Below are positions 8,222 to 18,098 of a stretch of 64,000 bases of DNA, piece by piece. How positions within the stretch are numbered: the stretch's first letter is position 1; every line of letters starts with the position of its first letter. This DNA comes from Puniceicoccaceae bacterium (lineage in GTDB: Bacteria > Verrucomicrobiota > Verrucomicrobiia > Opitutales > Coraliomargaritaceae). The translations under genes and the position numbers were made by a program. The notes below the pieces were generated by a model. That model did no database searches, was not told the DNA's origin, and was given only the letters and a program-made list of their open reading frames with translations. The DNA lies in NCBI GenBank assembly GCA_018402305.1, contig JAGYJE010000008.1, positions 62,001 to 126,000 on the forward strand, in the 5' to 3' direction.

Positions 8222-9697
8222 TCAGTCGTAAGCCCCCACCAGGTGCCATAGTTTATCCGAACGTCGCAGGCAAAAGACGCCCGACGAATCAATTTCCACA
8301 TCCCACTCCCACTGGGCCCACGGGCGTTCCTCTGCCCAGTCCCCGTTCAGCGCGTAAGGTCCGTGGAAATCATGCACCGGACCGCTCACGATCGAGCATT
8401 CCAGATGGGCCGGGTGGTTTTGCTCCAGCCAGACCTTTGTTGGCAACGGTGGTCGAAAGCGCCGGAGGGGGGGGCCCATTTTGAGGACGGAGGGCGAAGG
8501 ATGAAGGTGTGGAGTGGGGTTGGCAGGGAGGGGGACGAGTTGGTAGGCATCGGGGCGGTGGGTGTTGAGGCGGCGGGGCGCACCGAAGGATTCGCAGCCG
8601 ACGAGGCCGGCCAGTTGGTCGAGTGTTTCCTGCAAGCGCCAAGGATTGCGCACGCTACTTTCAAATAGGCCCGCCTGGCGGGAAAGCGGGTCGACCGGAT
8701 CGATCGCAATGCGCCCCTTGCAGACCGGCGCGGTGAGGGGAGACTGTTCCAGATAGTTGCCGATGAGGCGCTCCATGAGATCGGCCCGGCGGGTGGCTTC
8801 GGGCAGGCGAATCAACTTTTGGTGCATATGGCCACCCTCGATGTAAAGGTCGACAGCGAGGGCGTGGGCCATTTTCCCCGTTTGTTCCAGCTGAAGTGCC
8901 AATGCTCCGCAGGCTTTTTGTATGAGGAAGCGCAGTGAGGGCAGGTCCTGAACGGGTTCTTCGAGGTCAAAGGATTCCTCGTAGTCCACCTCAAGCTCGG
9001 AGAAATGAAGGACCGGTTGTGCGGTGCCGTTAAGAATATCCCAGGCACGCAGGCCGTCCGGCCCGAGTCGTTCGCCCAAATGTTGCCGGGGCAGTGCCGC
9101 CAAATCAGCGAGCGAGCGGATCCCCCAGCTCTCAAGGATACGACAGGCGTTGGCATTTAGGGCATCCAGAGCTGCCAGTGGCAAATGGGCGAGGAGTTCC
9201 TGCACCCGCTCCTTGGTGGGCAGTATTTTCAGGCGAAAGCGCTCGGCGGTGAGGGCAGCAAAGCCGGCCCATTCCGGGGTGGCGGCCAGTCCAGCGCGGG
9301 CAGGCAAGCCATTGCGGCGGAGTCGTTCGAGAAGTGGGGGGACTTGTTCGGCCAGCTTGCTGAGATCCGGGCGCAGGAGTTCCAGCGTAGCGCAGCCCTG
9401 AAGAGCCCCTTCGCCGAGTTCAATTTGCGGGGTGAGCTGCCAAGCCACCTTCCAGAGCAAACGTTTGGCCGCTTTTTCCGCAGTCGGATTGGCATGTAGG
9501 ACGGTGCTGCCGCTGCAACGGGAGAGCACTTGAGCCATGGTCATTCCCGGGGTCAGCTCACGCGCTTGCGCCGTCTGATTAAGCTCTGCTACCCGACCGC
9601 TGGTGTCGACCAATACGAGGGCCCCACCGGGCCGATGACTCTTGGCCCGTAGCGCGGAAAAGAGGCGGAAATTTTCAATTTGCAGGCGGAGAAACAT
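8222..9697 (-). CDS. imuB: Inactive Y-family polymerase homologue ImuB
   Basis: A 491-residue Y-family-like protein that in the characterised mutasome bridges DnaE2 and the beta clamp rather than synthesising DNA. It begins MFLRLQIENFRLFSALRAKS and has the fold of a Y-family palm. Where active enzymes have catalytic acidic residues it reads LVLVDTSGRVAEL and TPGMTMAQVLSRC, so catalysis is not expected, in line with ImuB. The thumb/HhH region is LNANACRILESWGIRSLADL, followed by the GLRAWDILNG and little-finger segments. The C-terminus (RPWAQWEWDVEIDSSGVFC) carries the ImuB tail. It is located between imuA and dnaE2, 1 bp from dnaE2. Confidence 0.9.
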   Translation of the reverse strand: MFLRLQIENFRLFSALRAKSHRPGGALVLVDTSGRVAELNQTAQARELTPGMTMAQVLSRCSGSTVLHANPTAEKAAKRLLWKVAWQLTPQIELGEGALQGCATLELLRPDLSKLAEQVPPLLERLRRNGLPARAGLAATPEWAGFAALTAERFRLKILPTKERVQELLAHLPLAALDALNANACRILESWGIRSLADLAALPRQHLGERLGPDGLRAWDILNGTAQPVLHFSELEVDYEESFDLEEPVQDLPSLRFLIQKACGALALQLEQTGKMAHALAVDLYIEGGHMHQKLIRLPEATRRADLMERLIGNYLEQSPLTAPVCKGRIAIDPVDPLSRQAGLFESSVRNPWRLQETLDQLAGLVGCESFGAPRRLNTHRPDAYQLVPLPANPTPHLHPSPSVLKMGPPLRRFRPPLPTKVWLEQNHPAHLECSIVSGPVHDFHGPYALNGDWAEERPWAQWEWDVEIDSSGVFCLRRSDKLWHLVGAYD

Positions 9698-9699
9698 TT

Positions 9700-9769
9700 A
9701 GCAGGATACGGGATGCGGGATACGGGATAGGGGATACGGGATGCAGGGTGCGGGATACGGGGTGGTTTA
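9700..9769 (+). repeat. GGGATACG/GGGATGCG octamer array between imuA and imuB
   Basis: About 65 bp made of nearly perfect octamers (GGATACGGGATGCGGGATAC and variants with GGGATAGG and GCAGGGTGCG) fill the gap between the imuA stop and the imuB start. The array lies within a presumed transcript, so it is not a barrier between operons. Same family as the arrays at 4.5, 12.4, 27.2 and 60.8 kb. Confidence 0.75.
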
Positions 9770-10570
9770 GCTGGCCAGGGCGTTTTTTTGGGCGTTTGTT
9801 TCTGTGGGCATTTGGCTGCGGGCGTAGCTGCGGGTGGTGGCTTCGATTTGCTGGAGAAGGGTGTCTCGGCTTTGGTCGAGATCGTGGAGGGAGCGGCTGT
9901 GCTGCAGAAGAATTCGCCGATCCGCGCAGCGGACCAGAGGGGCGTTGGAGAGGATGACGGCACCGCCTGCCCGCTGATGCGCGAGGCGCTGCAAGCGATA
10001 CCAGGCGAAGGGTTGGATCCTTTGAACCTCGCTTGACGAAAGCCCCCGCAAGTCGGCCGCGACGAGGGCGAAATTATCATCCCGCAGGAGCAGGTCGAGG
10101 GCACGAACTGTTTGGTCAGCTCCCCGAACCGGAATCCAGAGTAAGTTTTCCTCAAGGCCCTCATAAAGCGTCTCGGGATCGAGGCCGGTGGTGGTATCGA
10201 CCAGCGCATGGTAAGCCCCCGTTTGCCAAGATGCGCGCAGCAAACATTCGAGTAAGCTCTGCCCACCCACAGAAGGGCCCGAGCAAACGCACTCCCAGAG
10301 TTGCCGCTTGGGAAGGTACCATGCTTGGCCGCCTTGATCGCCCAAGCAGACCCCTGGAGCGGCGGCGCGTGGCTGATTGGCTGAGTTTAAAGGCGGGTTT
10401 GAAGACGAGCTTGAAGGCAGGTTTGAAAGCGGGGTGGGCACATTGGCCCAATTTTCCTGTGGATCCAGTAGAGCGGCGGCTGAGCACATGCCTGCACGAT
10501 CGGCTAATTCCTTAAAACCCTTCAACCCTTTAACCCCTTGCGTGACTCTCTTCGCTCTCATGCCTTCCAT
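9767..10570 (-). CDS. imuA: Mutagenesis accessory protein ImuA
   Basis: RecA/SulA-like partner of ImuB in damage-induced mutagenesis. The ATG at 10570 gives about 267 residues; a TTG at 10600 is possible. A basic N-terminus (MEGMRAKRVTQ) precedes a Ser/Pro/Asn-rich linker. The RecA-like core then runs from WYLPKRQLWECV, with SGPSVGGQSLLECLL where RecA has its P-loop (Walker Lys absent), to YHALVDTTTGLDPETLYEGL, LLWIPVRGADQTVRALDLLL and FALVAADLRGL. Family assignment rests on this core and on the adjacent imuB-dnaE2. The linker DNA contains short direct repeats (TTTGAAGGC-like). Confidence 0.85.
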   Translation of the reverse strand: MEGMRAKRVTQGVKGLKGFKELADRAGMCSAAALLDPQENWANVPTPLSNLPSSSSSNPPLNSANQPRAAAPGVCLGDQGGQAWYLPKRQLWECVCSGPSVGGQSLLECLLRASWQTGAYHALVDTTTGLDPETLYEGLEENLLWIPVRGADQTVRALDLLLRDDNFALVAADLRGLSSSEVQRIQPFAWYRLQRLAHQRAGGAVILSNAPLVRCADRRILLQHSRSLHDLDQSRDTLLQQIEATTRSYARSQMPTETNAQKNALAS

Positions 10571-10601
10571 GAAAGAGCGATTAATGTCAGTCGCAACCAA
10601 A

Positions 10602-10621
10602 TAGTGAACATTTAAGCACTA
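10602..10621. promoter_or_regulatory. Inverted repeat upstream of imuA (candidate operator)
   Basis: TAGTG at 10602-10606 and CACTA at 10617-10621 form a 5-bp inverted repeat with a 10-bp AT-rich spacer. It lies 32 bp upstream of the imuA ATG, where an SOS operator would be expected. It contains a GAACA half-element but not a full TGTTC-N4-GAACA or GTTC-N7-GTTC LexA site, so identity as a LexA box is only a guess. Confidence 0.3.
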
Positions 10622-10676
10622 AATTAAGCTGGTCCGGACTTGGATGGTTTAATTCGAAGGATAGGGAAGGTGTGGC

Positions 10677-12092
10677 TCAACCGCCCTGCAAGACGTGCAG
10701 GTTCGCCATGGAGATGCCGCTCAGCATGGCACCTACGATCCCGAGGAAGCCTTGGTCGGTGCCAGCGAGGAAGAGGTTGTCGAGGTGGGTGCGACCGTCT
10801 TTGATTTTGCCGGGCGCTCCGTAGATGGCGCCGTTGAGGTGGCCGGTATACTTACGAACGGTGCGGGGGGTGAACATATCGCTGGCGATGCGGTGGGTAT
10901 CGAGCTTCAGTTTGGCTTCGGGCAGGAGGCCCAGAGTGACTTGCTGCAGCTTGTCATACCAGTGGGTCTTTTGAGCGCGGTAGGTGTCCTCATCGAGGGC
11001 GCACCAGGCGTCGTGGTTGGCCATGGCGGTGACGCGGAGAAAGCCCTCCTCCAGCTGGCGACCCTCGCCGTATTGGTAGTTATTGGGAAAGCAGATGACC
11101 CCGCTGGTCGGATCGACCAGGCGGTCAGGCTCGACACGGGCGTAGCGAAAGCGCTCGGCGGTGTTGAAAAAGATAATCGTATCGTCCCACCCGAAGTCGG
11201 CGGGTTGTTTGTCGAAAACGGTGATGGTCTCGGTGAAGCTGAGCTGGCCGATGTTGTCCGCCCCGGCGTCGGCCGGTTGATCCGTGCAGAGGCGGGCCGT
11301 CTCGACAGCCCCTGCGGTGGAAAGGATGGTATCCGCAGTGATGACCGAACCATTGTCGAGGACCACCGCGCTGGCTTTGCCGTCTTGCGACTGAATTTGG
11401 CGAATGCCGCACTTCATCTTACGGACTCCACCGAGGGAGCGATATTTATCCTGCAGGAGCTTAATAATAACACGGACGCCGTCGAGCGGCCGGGCGAAGC
11501 CCTCAAAAAAGAGCGAGCGGAACATGATGGCAAACTGCCCGTAGTCCATGTCGTGCTCCTGGGCGCTCCCGTAATACATGACCGGGCAGAAGAGCATGTC
11601 CTCCAGGAGGGGGTCGGTAATGTGTCGCTGCACGGCGGCGCGGGCCGAGCTGGGGATGGCTCCGAGGTTGAAGGCGTCAAGGGTGCGGACCTCCTCGGCG
11701 AGGGCCCGGAAGCCATCGATTTGCTTGGGAAAGGCTGCGGCGATTTCCGACTCAAAGAGGGCGAAGTCATTGTTGAAACGCAGTTGGCAGCCCGGGAAGT
11801 GAATGCGTGAGCTATTCTGCGGGCAGAGGTCGAGCGCCTCGTAGGGGATCCGCAGCTGGCGGAGCAGTTTGGTCAGCGGGGTGCCCTTAGTGCCCTTGGG
11901 GACGTAATTCGTCATGGCATGCAGGCCCACGTCAAACTTGCGGCCATCCTGGCTGTAGAAAGAATTCAGCCCGCCCGATGCGTTATGCCGTTCGAGAATA
12001 ATGACCTCCTTACCGGCCAGCGCGAGCCGGATACCCGCAGCGAGGCCCGCCATGCCGGCGCCGATGATGACGGTCTCGTAGTGCTGCTTCAA
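10677..12092 (-). CDS. Phytoene-desaturase-like FAD-dependent oxidoreductase
   Basis: A 471-residue flavoprotein of the CrtI/CrtO/carotene-isomerase superfamily. The N-terminal dinucleotide-binding motif is VIIGAGMAGLAAGIRLALAG followed by the acidic strand end VIILERHNASGGLNSF. The C-terminal FAD signature includes YGAPGKIKDGRTHLDNLFLAG and DQGFLGIVGAMLSG. It starts 4 bp from the stop of an acyl carrier protein gene and lies downstream of a beta-ketoacyl synthase, so the substrate is more likely an acyl chain bound to the carrier than a free carotenoid. That is an inference from context. No other carotenoid genes are in the window. Confidence 0.82.
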   Translation of the reverse strand: MKQHYETVIIGAGMAGLAAGIRLALAGKEVIILERHNASGGLNSFYSQDGRKFDVGLHAMTNYVPKGTKGTPLTKLLRQLRIPYEALDLCPQNSSRIHFPGCQLRFNNDFALFESEIAAAFPKQIDGFRALAEEVRTLDAFNLGAIPSSARAAVQRHITDPLLEDMLFCPVMYYGSAQEHDMDYGQFAIMFRSLFFEGFARPLDGVRVIIKLLQDKYRSLGGVRKMKCGIRQIQSQDGKASAVVLDNGSVITADTILSTAGAVETARLCTDQPADAGADNIGQLSFTETITVFDKQPADFGWDDTIIFFNTAERFRYARVEPDRLVDPTSGVICFPNNYQYGEGRQLEEGFLRVTAMANHDAWCALDEDTYRAQKTHWYDKLQQVTLGLLPEAKLKLDTHRIASDMFTPRTVRKYTGHLNGAIYGAPGKIKDGRTHLDNLFLAGTDQGFLGIVGAMLSGISMANLHVLQGG

Positions 12093-12096
12093 TCGC

Positions 12097-12348
12097 CTAC
12101 TTGGCGTTAAACATTGGTGTCAGGTAAGCGCCGCAGCTATCGAGAGATGCTAGCTGCGGGTAGTCCTCCTCAGGAACCTCAATGCCGTGTTGCTTGCGCA
12201 GTTCCATGACGATGTCGAGAAAGTCCATGGAATCGAGATCCATTTGGTCGCGCAGATTCACCTCAGGCTTGAGGTCGGTCGTGTCCTCGTCAGGCGCGAT
12301 TTCGTTGATGATGTCGATAACGATCTGTTTTACTTGGTCTTCGGTCAT
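12097..12348 (-). CDS. Acyl carrier protein
   Basis: An 83-residue acidic carrier protein. The phosphopantetheine attachment motif is DLDSMDFLDIV with Ser40. Helix I is VKQIVIDIINEIAPDED and helix III follows EVPEEDYPQL. The C-terminus (LDSCGAYLTPMFNAK) is longer than in housekeeping AcpP and has a Cys, suggesting a specialised carrier. It sits between a dedicated beta-ketoacyl synthase and an FAD oxidoreductase rather than next to fabD/fabG/fabF. Confidence 0.88.
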   Translation of the reverse strand: MTEDQVKQIVIDIINEIAPDEDTTDLKPEVNLRDQMDLDSMDFLDIVMELRKQHGIEVPEEDYPQLASLDSCGAYLTPMFNAK

Positions 12349-12356
12349 GGTTGTTG

Positions 12357-12405
12357 GAGATGCGGGATGCGGGATAGGAGATACGGGATAGGAGATACGG
12401 GCTGT
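12357..12405 (+). repeat. Octamer array between ketosynthase and ACP genes
   Basis: A short run of GATGCGG, GATACGG and GATAGGA units (for example GGGATAGGAGATACGGGATA) fills the space between the beta-ketoacyl synthase stop and the ACP start. Same family as the other GGGATRCG arrays in the window. Confidence 0.65.
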
Positions 12406-13644
<1,239 letters not shown>

Positions 13645-13661
13645 GGTTAAAGCGAGTAGGG

Positions 13662-13689
13662 ATACCACGTTTCAGGGTTGTGGTGTCAA
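13662..13689 (-). promoter_or_regulatory. Candidate promoter for the ketosynthase cluster
   Basis: On the minus strand a consensus -35 TTGACA (13689-13684) is followed after 16 bp by TGGTAT (13667-13662). This lies 18 bp upstream of the ketosynthase ATG, in the divergent gap with galE. The -10 match is partial, so this is a candidate only. Confidence 0.3.
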
Positions 13690-13791
13690 TAGTGTAAAGC
13701 GCCTGCCCTCGGGCAAACCCGGATTGAAAATTTACGCCCATTCCTCTTTTTTGGATTGGTTAACTGGCTTCCATCGCCTAAGACTCGATCG

Positions 13792-14781
13792 ATGGACGTA
13801 TTAGTTATTGGAGGCGCCGGTTATATTGGGAGTCACTGCGTAAGGCAGCTCGTCGCGGCGGGGCACCGGCCGGTCGTGATGGACAATTTGGTCTTTGGGC
13901 ACCGCAGCGCGGTCAGCCCGGAAATTCCGTTTTACGAGGCTGATTTGGGCGATCCAGCCGCGGTTGGTGAGATCCTGCGGAAGGAGTCCATAGAGCTGGT
14001 CATGCACTTTGCCGCCTTTGCCTATGTTGGGGAATCGGTCACCGAGCCCCGCAAATACTACGAAAATAACTTTGTCGCCACCCTGCGCCTGCTCGAAGCG
14101 ATGCTGGATAACGGGGTGAAAAAGTTCGTCTTCTCCTCAACCTGCGCGACTTATGGGGAGCCCGAGCGCTTGCCGATCGTCGAATCTCTCCCCCAGGCGC
14201 CAATCAATCCCTATGGCCAGACCAAGCTGGACGTGGAAAACTGCCTGAAGGCCTTTGCCCATGCTTACGGGCTGAGCTTTGCCGCCTTCCGCTATTTTAA
14301 TGCAGCGGGTGCGGCGGAGGACGGGAGCATTGGCGAAGACCATTCGCCGGAGACCCACCTCATCCCCCTGGTCATTGATGCGGCGACGGGGCGGCGGGAG
14401 CCTATTAAAATATTCGGTACTGATTATGACACTCCAGACGGGACTTGCCTGCGCGACTACGTTCATGTTGACGATCTTTCGCGGGCACACATCGCGGCCT
14501 TCGAGAAGCTGGAGGCACCCGGAGTCGGTCTTTTTTATAACCTTGGTACAGGACGGCCGAACTCGGTGCGTGAGATCATCAAAGCGGTCGAGGCTGTGAC
14601 GGGTTTGAAAGTCCCGGTAGTGGAAGACGTCCGCCGCGCGGGCGATCCGCCCGCGCTGTATGCGGATTCCAGTAAGGCGCAAAAAGAGCTGGGCTGGGAG
14701 ATAAAATTCACCGAGGTGAAGGACATTATTGCGACGGCTTGGCGCTGGCATGAAGCCAATCCGAATGGATTTGGGGATTGA
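13792..14781 (+). CDS. galE: UDP-glucose 4-epimerase
   Basis: Extended short-chain dehydrogenase that interconverts UDP-glucose and UDP-galactose. The ATG at 13792 starts MDVLVIGGAGYIGSHC, with the NAD motif GGAGYIG at the terminus; an upstream in-frame start at 13756 would displace it. Catalytic Tyr and Lys are in NPYGQTKLDVE, and the Ser/Thr in FSSTCATYGEP. Later GalE signatures are AAFRYFNAAGA, CLRDYVHVDDL and FYNLGTGRPNSVRE. The stop codon abuts the ATG of the TolC gene, suggesting one transcript with the export operon, perhaps linking sugar-nucleotide supply to an exported glycan or lipid. Confidence 0.93.
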   Translation: MDVLVIGGAGYIGSHCVRQLVAAGHRPVVMDNLVFGHRSAVSPEIPFYEADLGDPAAVGEILRKESIELVMHFAAFAYVGESVTEPRKYYENNFVATLRLLEAMLDNGVKKFVFSSTCATYGEPERLPIVESLPQAPINPYGQTKLDVENCLKAFAHAYGLSFAAFRYFNAAGAAEDGSIGEDHSPETHLIPLVIDAATGRREPIKIFGTDYDTPDGTCLRDYVHVDDLSRAHIAAFEKLEAPGVGLFYNLGTGRPNSVREIIKAVEAVTGLKVPVVEDVRRAGDPPALYADSSKAQKELGWEIKFTEVKDIIATAWRWHEANPNGFGD

Positions 14782-16326
14782 ATGGCTTCGCGTTCCCACA
14801 TCCCCTTGATATGCGCCCTGTTTGGCGCTGTTTCCATGCTGGCGGCGGAGTCGCAGCGGTTGTCTTTAGACGCGGCCATTCAATCGGCGCTGGAAAACAA
14901 CCTGGGGCTGCGTATCTCCAGCCTCGAACCGGCTAACGCACTGGATGCGATCGAGATTGAGGAAGCTCAATTTGACCCCTCCCTGTTTGGGAATGCGGCC
15001 CTCTCCGAACGCCAATCGGCCGCCACGAGCAGTGCCCTCGACGATGCAGTCACGCCGCAAAGCAAAAACCGCCGAGCCCGCGCCGGGGTGGAAATGCGCT
15101 TGGCCACAGGGGCATCGGTCACGGTGGGCTCGTCTATCAACCGGAGCGAATCCAACAACAATGCGGCCCGGAACCCAGACTATTCCTCGGATGTGGGCCT
15201 GTCGCTACGCCAACCACTCCTCCGGGGTGCCTGGACCGGGGTTAATCTGGCCCCGCTGGCCCGGGCCAAAGTGAATGCACAGCGCAGCCTTTTTGAGCTT
15301 CGCTCGGACGTCCTCGATTTGGTGCTCGGGACTGAGATCGCTTATTGGAACCTGGCCTTTGCCCGCGCCGATCGCGAGCTCATCGCATCCAGTCTGGAGT
15401 TGGCGACAAACCTCCTCGAGGAAAACCGGGAGCGGGAACGCCTCGGCCTGGTTACAACACTCGAAGTGCTGCAGGCGGAGGCGGAGATACTCAGTCAGCA
15501 GGAGGCGATTATTCAGGCCGAGCGCGCGATTGAGGATGCGGAGGATGCCCTGCGGCGGACAATGGGGGTGGTTGATTTTTCCGGGCCGATTACGGGGAGC
15601 TTCGATGTTGACGGCCTCCCCGAGCAACTCACCGCGCTCCGCCCGATGGATGCGGTCGTTCTCGATACCTTGAAAAACGATGATGCTGCCAAGGCCCAGG
15701 AACGCCGGCTTGAGGTGCAGCGGATTAACCGAATGCTGGCGGAGGATGCGACCCGCCCGGAGCTCGATTTAACCGCCGGGGTGGACTACCTTGGGCGCGA
15801 TACGCGCGGGGTCCGGGCGCAGCGGGGTGCTTTGCGGGCTGACGGCTACGATTGGAATGTGGGGCTGGAGGTTCGGCTGCCCTGGGGTTTCCGCGAGGCA
15901 AAAGCCCGGGAGCGGCAAGCGGTGCGCTCGGTCGAAGAATCCGAGTTGCAGTTGGCTGACATCAAGCAGGAGAAGGCCCTCGCTGCGCGCAATGCCTGGC
16001 GGTCGGCCAATGCCGGACTGAAGCGGATCGAGGTGGCCCGCGCCGCCCTCGCCCTAAACGAAAAGACCTTTGAACAGGAGCGTGCCCGCTTTGGCTCCGG
16101 GGTCGTACCGTATCGAAACCTGCTTGAAGCTCAGCGGGACCTCGACCGGGCAAAGAGCAACTATCTAAGTTCGGTTATTGAAACGCTCCGCGCCGCCGTT
16201 CGGTTAAGCCGTATTGACGGGAGTCTTTTTGAGCGTAATGGTCTCAAATGGGAGACCGACGACGCCTTCGCCCAAAGTTCTTCCCGGGAGTTCAGAGCCC
16301 CAATCACCTCAAATGAGGATAATTAA
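14782..16326 (+). CDS. TolC-family outer-membrane efflux protein
   Basis: A 514-residue outer-membrane channel subunit. An N-terminal signal peptide (IPLICALFGAVSMLA, cleavage near AAES) precedes two repeated halves rich in long amphipathic helices. Typical helix segments are LSLDAAIQSALENNLGLRIS, LVLGTEIAYWNLAFARADRE and ERLGLVTTLEVLQAEAEIL in the first half, and EKTFEQERARFGSGVVPYRN in the second. It forms a tripartite export system with the MacA-like adaptor 6 bp downstream and the MacB-like ABC pump after that. Confidence 0.87.
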   Translation: MASRSHIPLICALFGAVSMLAAESQRLSLDAAIQSALENNLGLRISSLEPANALDAIEIEEAQFDPSLFGNAALSERQSAATSSALDDAVTPQSKNRRARAGVEMRLATGASVTVGSSINRSESNNNAARNPDYSSDVGLSLRQPLLRGAWTGVNLAPLARAKVNAQRSLFELRSDVLDLVLGTEIAYWNLAFARADRELIASSLELATNLLEENRERERLGLVTTLEVLQAEAEILSQQEAIIQAERAIEDAEDALRRTMGVVDFSGPITGSFDVDGLPEQLTALRPMDAVVLDTLKNDDAAKAQERRLEVQRINRMLAEDATRPELDLTAGVDYLGRDTRGVRAQRGALRADGYDWNVGLEVRLPWGFREAKARERQAVRSVEESELQLADIKQEKALAARNAWRSANAGLKRIEVARAALALNEKTFEQERARFGSGVVPYRNLLEAQRDLDRAKSNYLSSVIETLRAAVRLSRIDGSLFERNGLKWETDDAFAQSSSREFRAPITSNEDN

Positions 16327-16332
16327 CGATTC

Positions 16333-17415
16333 ATGAAACGCCTCGTCATCTCACTTATAGTTATCGGTCTGCTCGGAGCGGGAATCTACGGATTTCTTCA
16401 GGTGCTTCCGGAAAAGGATCCATCGCACGGAAGTAGCATCACCACGGATACGGCGGCCATACGAGACCTACAGACGGTCGTCCCTGCATCGGGGGAGGTG
16501 CTGCCGCTGCTCAACTCCATCGTGAAATCTGAAATCAGCGGACGCATTACTCATATTCCCGTCGTCGAGGGAGAGACTGTCGAGCGTAACCAGATTCTGC
16601 TGGAGCTGGACCGCACCAGCTTGGAGACCCGGTTACGGGAGGCGGAGCGCAATTTGGAAGCGGAAAACCTTCGTCTGGAAAAGTCGCGGCGCAACTACAC
16701 CCGCCTGAAAGAACTCTTTGACCGTGAATTTGTTGGCGAGCAGGAGTATCTGGATGCGCAGACCGATTTGCGTTTGGCTGAGCTCAATCTGGAGATCGCG
16801 CAGACCCGGTTGGAAGACGCCGCGGAGGATCTTTCAAAAACAACTATCCGTGCACCTCACGACGGCGTGATCACGCGCATGGATGTGGTCGAGGGGCAGG
16901 TCATCTCGGGGGCTACGTCTGTGTCAAACGGGACGGAGCTGATCACCATAGCGCAGCTTGATGAACTCTACATGGAGGCCAGTATCAACGAGGTCGATGT
17001 CGAAAAGCTGGAGATCGGGCAATCCGCTTTCCTCCGCTTCGACGCCATCCCTGAATTTGAAGTGGAGGGGCAGATCAGCGTAATCGCCCCTTCCGCCCGA
17101 CGCAATGGCGATGTGCGGGTCTTTCCCGTCGAGGTCATCTTCGAAGTGGCTGACAACCGGGTGCGTCCGGGCATCAGTGCCACGGTGGAGATCCCCATCG
17201 CCTCGGCGAAGGGCGCGGTATCGGTCTTGCTTTCGGCGGTTTTTAATAACGACGGGAAAAGTATCATTTACGTGCAGACCGCCGTTGGCTGGGAACGGCG
17301 TGAAGTAACAGTCGGTATCAACGACCTGCAACACGTCGAGGTGCTCTCCGGACTGGAAGCTGGCGAATCGGTCGCGCTTAGTCGGCCTCCGCAGTTTCGT
17401 CGCTCCGATGGATGA
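16333..17415 (+). CDS. MacA/HlyD-like periplasmic adaptor
   Basis: A 360-residue membrane-fusion protein. One N-terminal helix (LVISLIVIGLLGAGIYGFL) anchors it. The lipoyl-like half reads VKSEISGRITHIPVVEGETV, a coiled-coil hairpin spans about residues 95-165 (LREAERNLEAENLRLEKSRR), then the second lipoyl half is TIRAPHDGVITRMDVVEGQV. A beta-barrel and a membrane-proximal domain follow. It connects the TolC channel to the MacB-like transporter. Its stop overlaps the ATPase start by 8 bp. Confidence 0.87.
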   Translation: MKRLVISLIVIGLLGAGIYGFLQVLPEKDPSHGSSITTDTAAIRDLQTVVPASGEVLPLLNSIVKSEISGRITHIPVVEGETVERNQILLELDRTSLETRLREAERNLEAENLRLEKSRRNYTRLKELFDREFVGEQEYLDAQTDLRLAELNLEIAQTRLEDAAEDLSKTTIRAPHDGVITRMDVVEGQVISGATSVSNGTELITIAQLDELYMEASINEVDVEKLEIGQSAFLRFDAIPEFEVEGQISVIAPSARRNGDVRVFPVEVIFEVADNRVRPGISATVEIPIASAKGAVSVLLSAVFNNDGKSIIYVQTAVGWERREVTVGINDLQHVEVLSGLEAGESVALSRPPQFRRSDG

Positions 17416-18098
17416 TAAGGAACAGGTTTTTAAACTTCGCTCGATCCGGCGCACCTACCAGGTCGGTAGCGAACAGGTGCATGCCCTGGATGGGGTGGAT
17501 CTGGAGATTTTCGACCGGGAGTTCATCGCGGTGACCGGCACCTCGGGCTCGGGCAAGTCGACGCTGATGCATACGCTCGGGTTTATGGATAGCCCGACCT
17601 CGGGCGAAATGTTTTTTGAGGCGAAGGACGTCTCCAGTATCAGCCGCAGTGCTCGTGCGCGGCTGCGGGCGACACGAATCGGGTTTGTCTTTCAGTCCTT
17701 CAATCTGCTGCCCAAGCTGAGCGTGCTGGAAAACGTTCTTTTGCCCCTCGTCTATGGACGAACCGGCACGGATCATAAAAAAGAGCTGGGTATGGCCGCG
17801 CTTGAGCGGGTGGGTATGGAGCACCGTTCGACCCACCGGCCCAGTCAGTTGTCCGGGGGCGAGCGGCAGCGGGGCGATCGCCCGGGCCCTGACCAATCGA
17901 CCGCGCCTCATTCTAGCCGATGAGCCCACCGGGAATCTCGATACGAAAAACCGGGGCCGGATCATGGATCTATTCGGCTCCCTTCTGAATGAGGGCATCA
18001 CGCTCGCACTCGTCACGCACGATGACGAGGTCGCGCAATACGCCAGACGCCGGATTCGGATGCAGGATGGCAAGATCGTGGAGGACGAGGGCTCATGA
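17408..18098 (+). pseudogene. MacB-type ABC transporter ATPase, frameshifted
   Basis: ATPase that would power the MacAB-TolC-like pump. Frame one carries Walker A (GTSGSGKSTLMH) and Q-loop (VFQSFNLLP), and reaches the signature LSGGERQR. There the frame breaks at about 17871, because [13 protein letters not shown] needs CGG-GTG-GCG and the sequence has only CGG-G-GCG, a loss of 2 bp. The other frame continues cleanly with [29 protein letters not shown] and the H-loop [12 protein letters not shown] to the stop at 18098, which overlaps the permease ATG (ATGA). Everything except the 2-bp lesion is conserved, so either a very recent inactivation or a sequencing error is likely. Confidence 0.85.

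Noticed and set aside
10695-11810. A 371-codon plus-strand frame antisense to the phytoene-desaturase-like gene
   Set aside because: Low-complexity Gly/Glu/Val composition and complete overlap with an enzyme that has intact FAD motifs.
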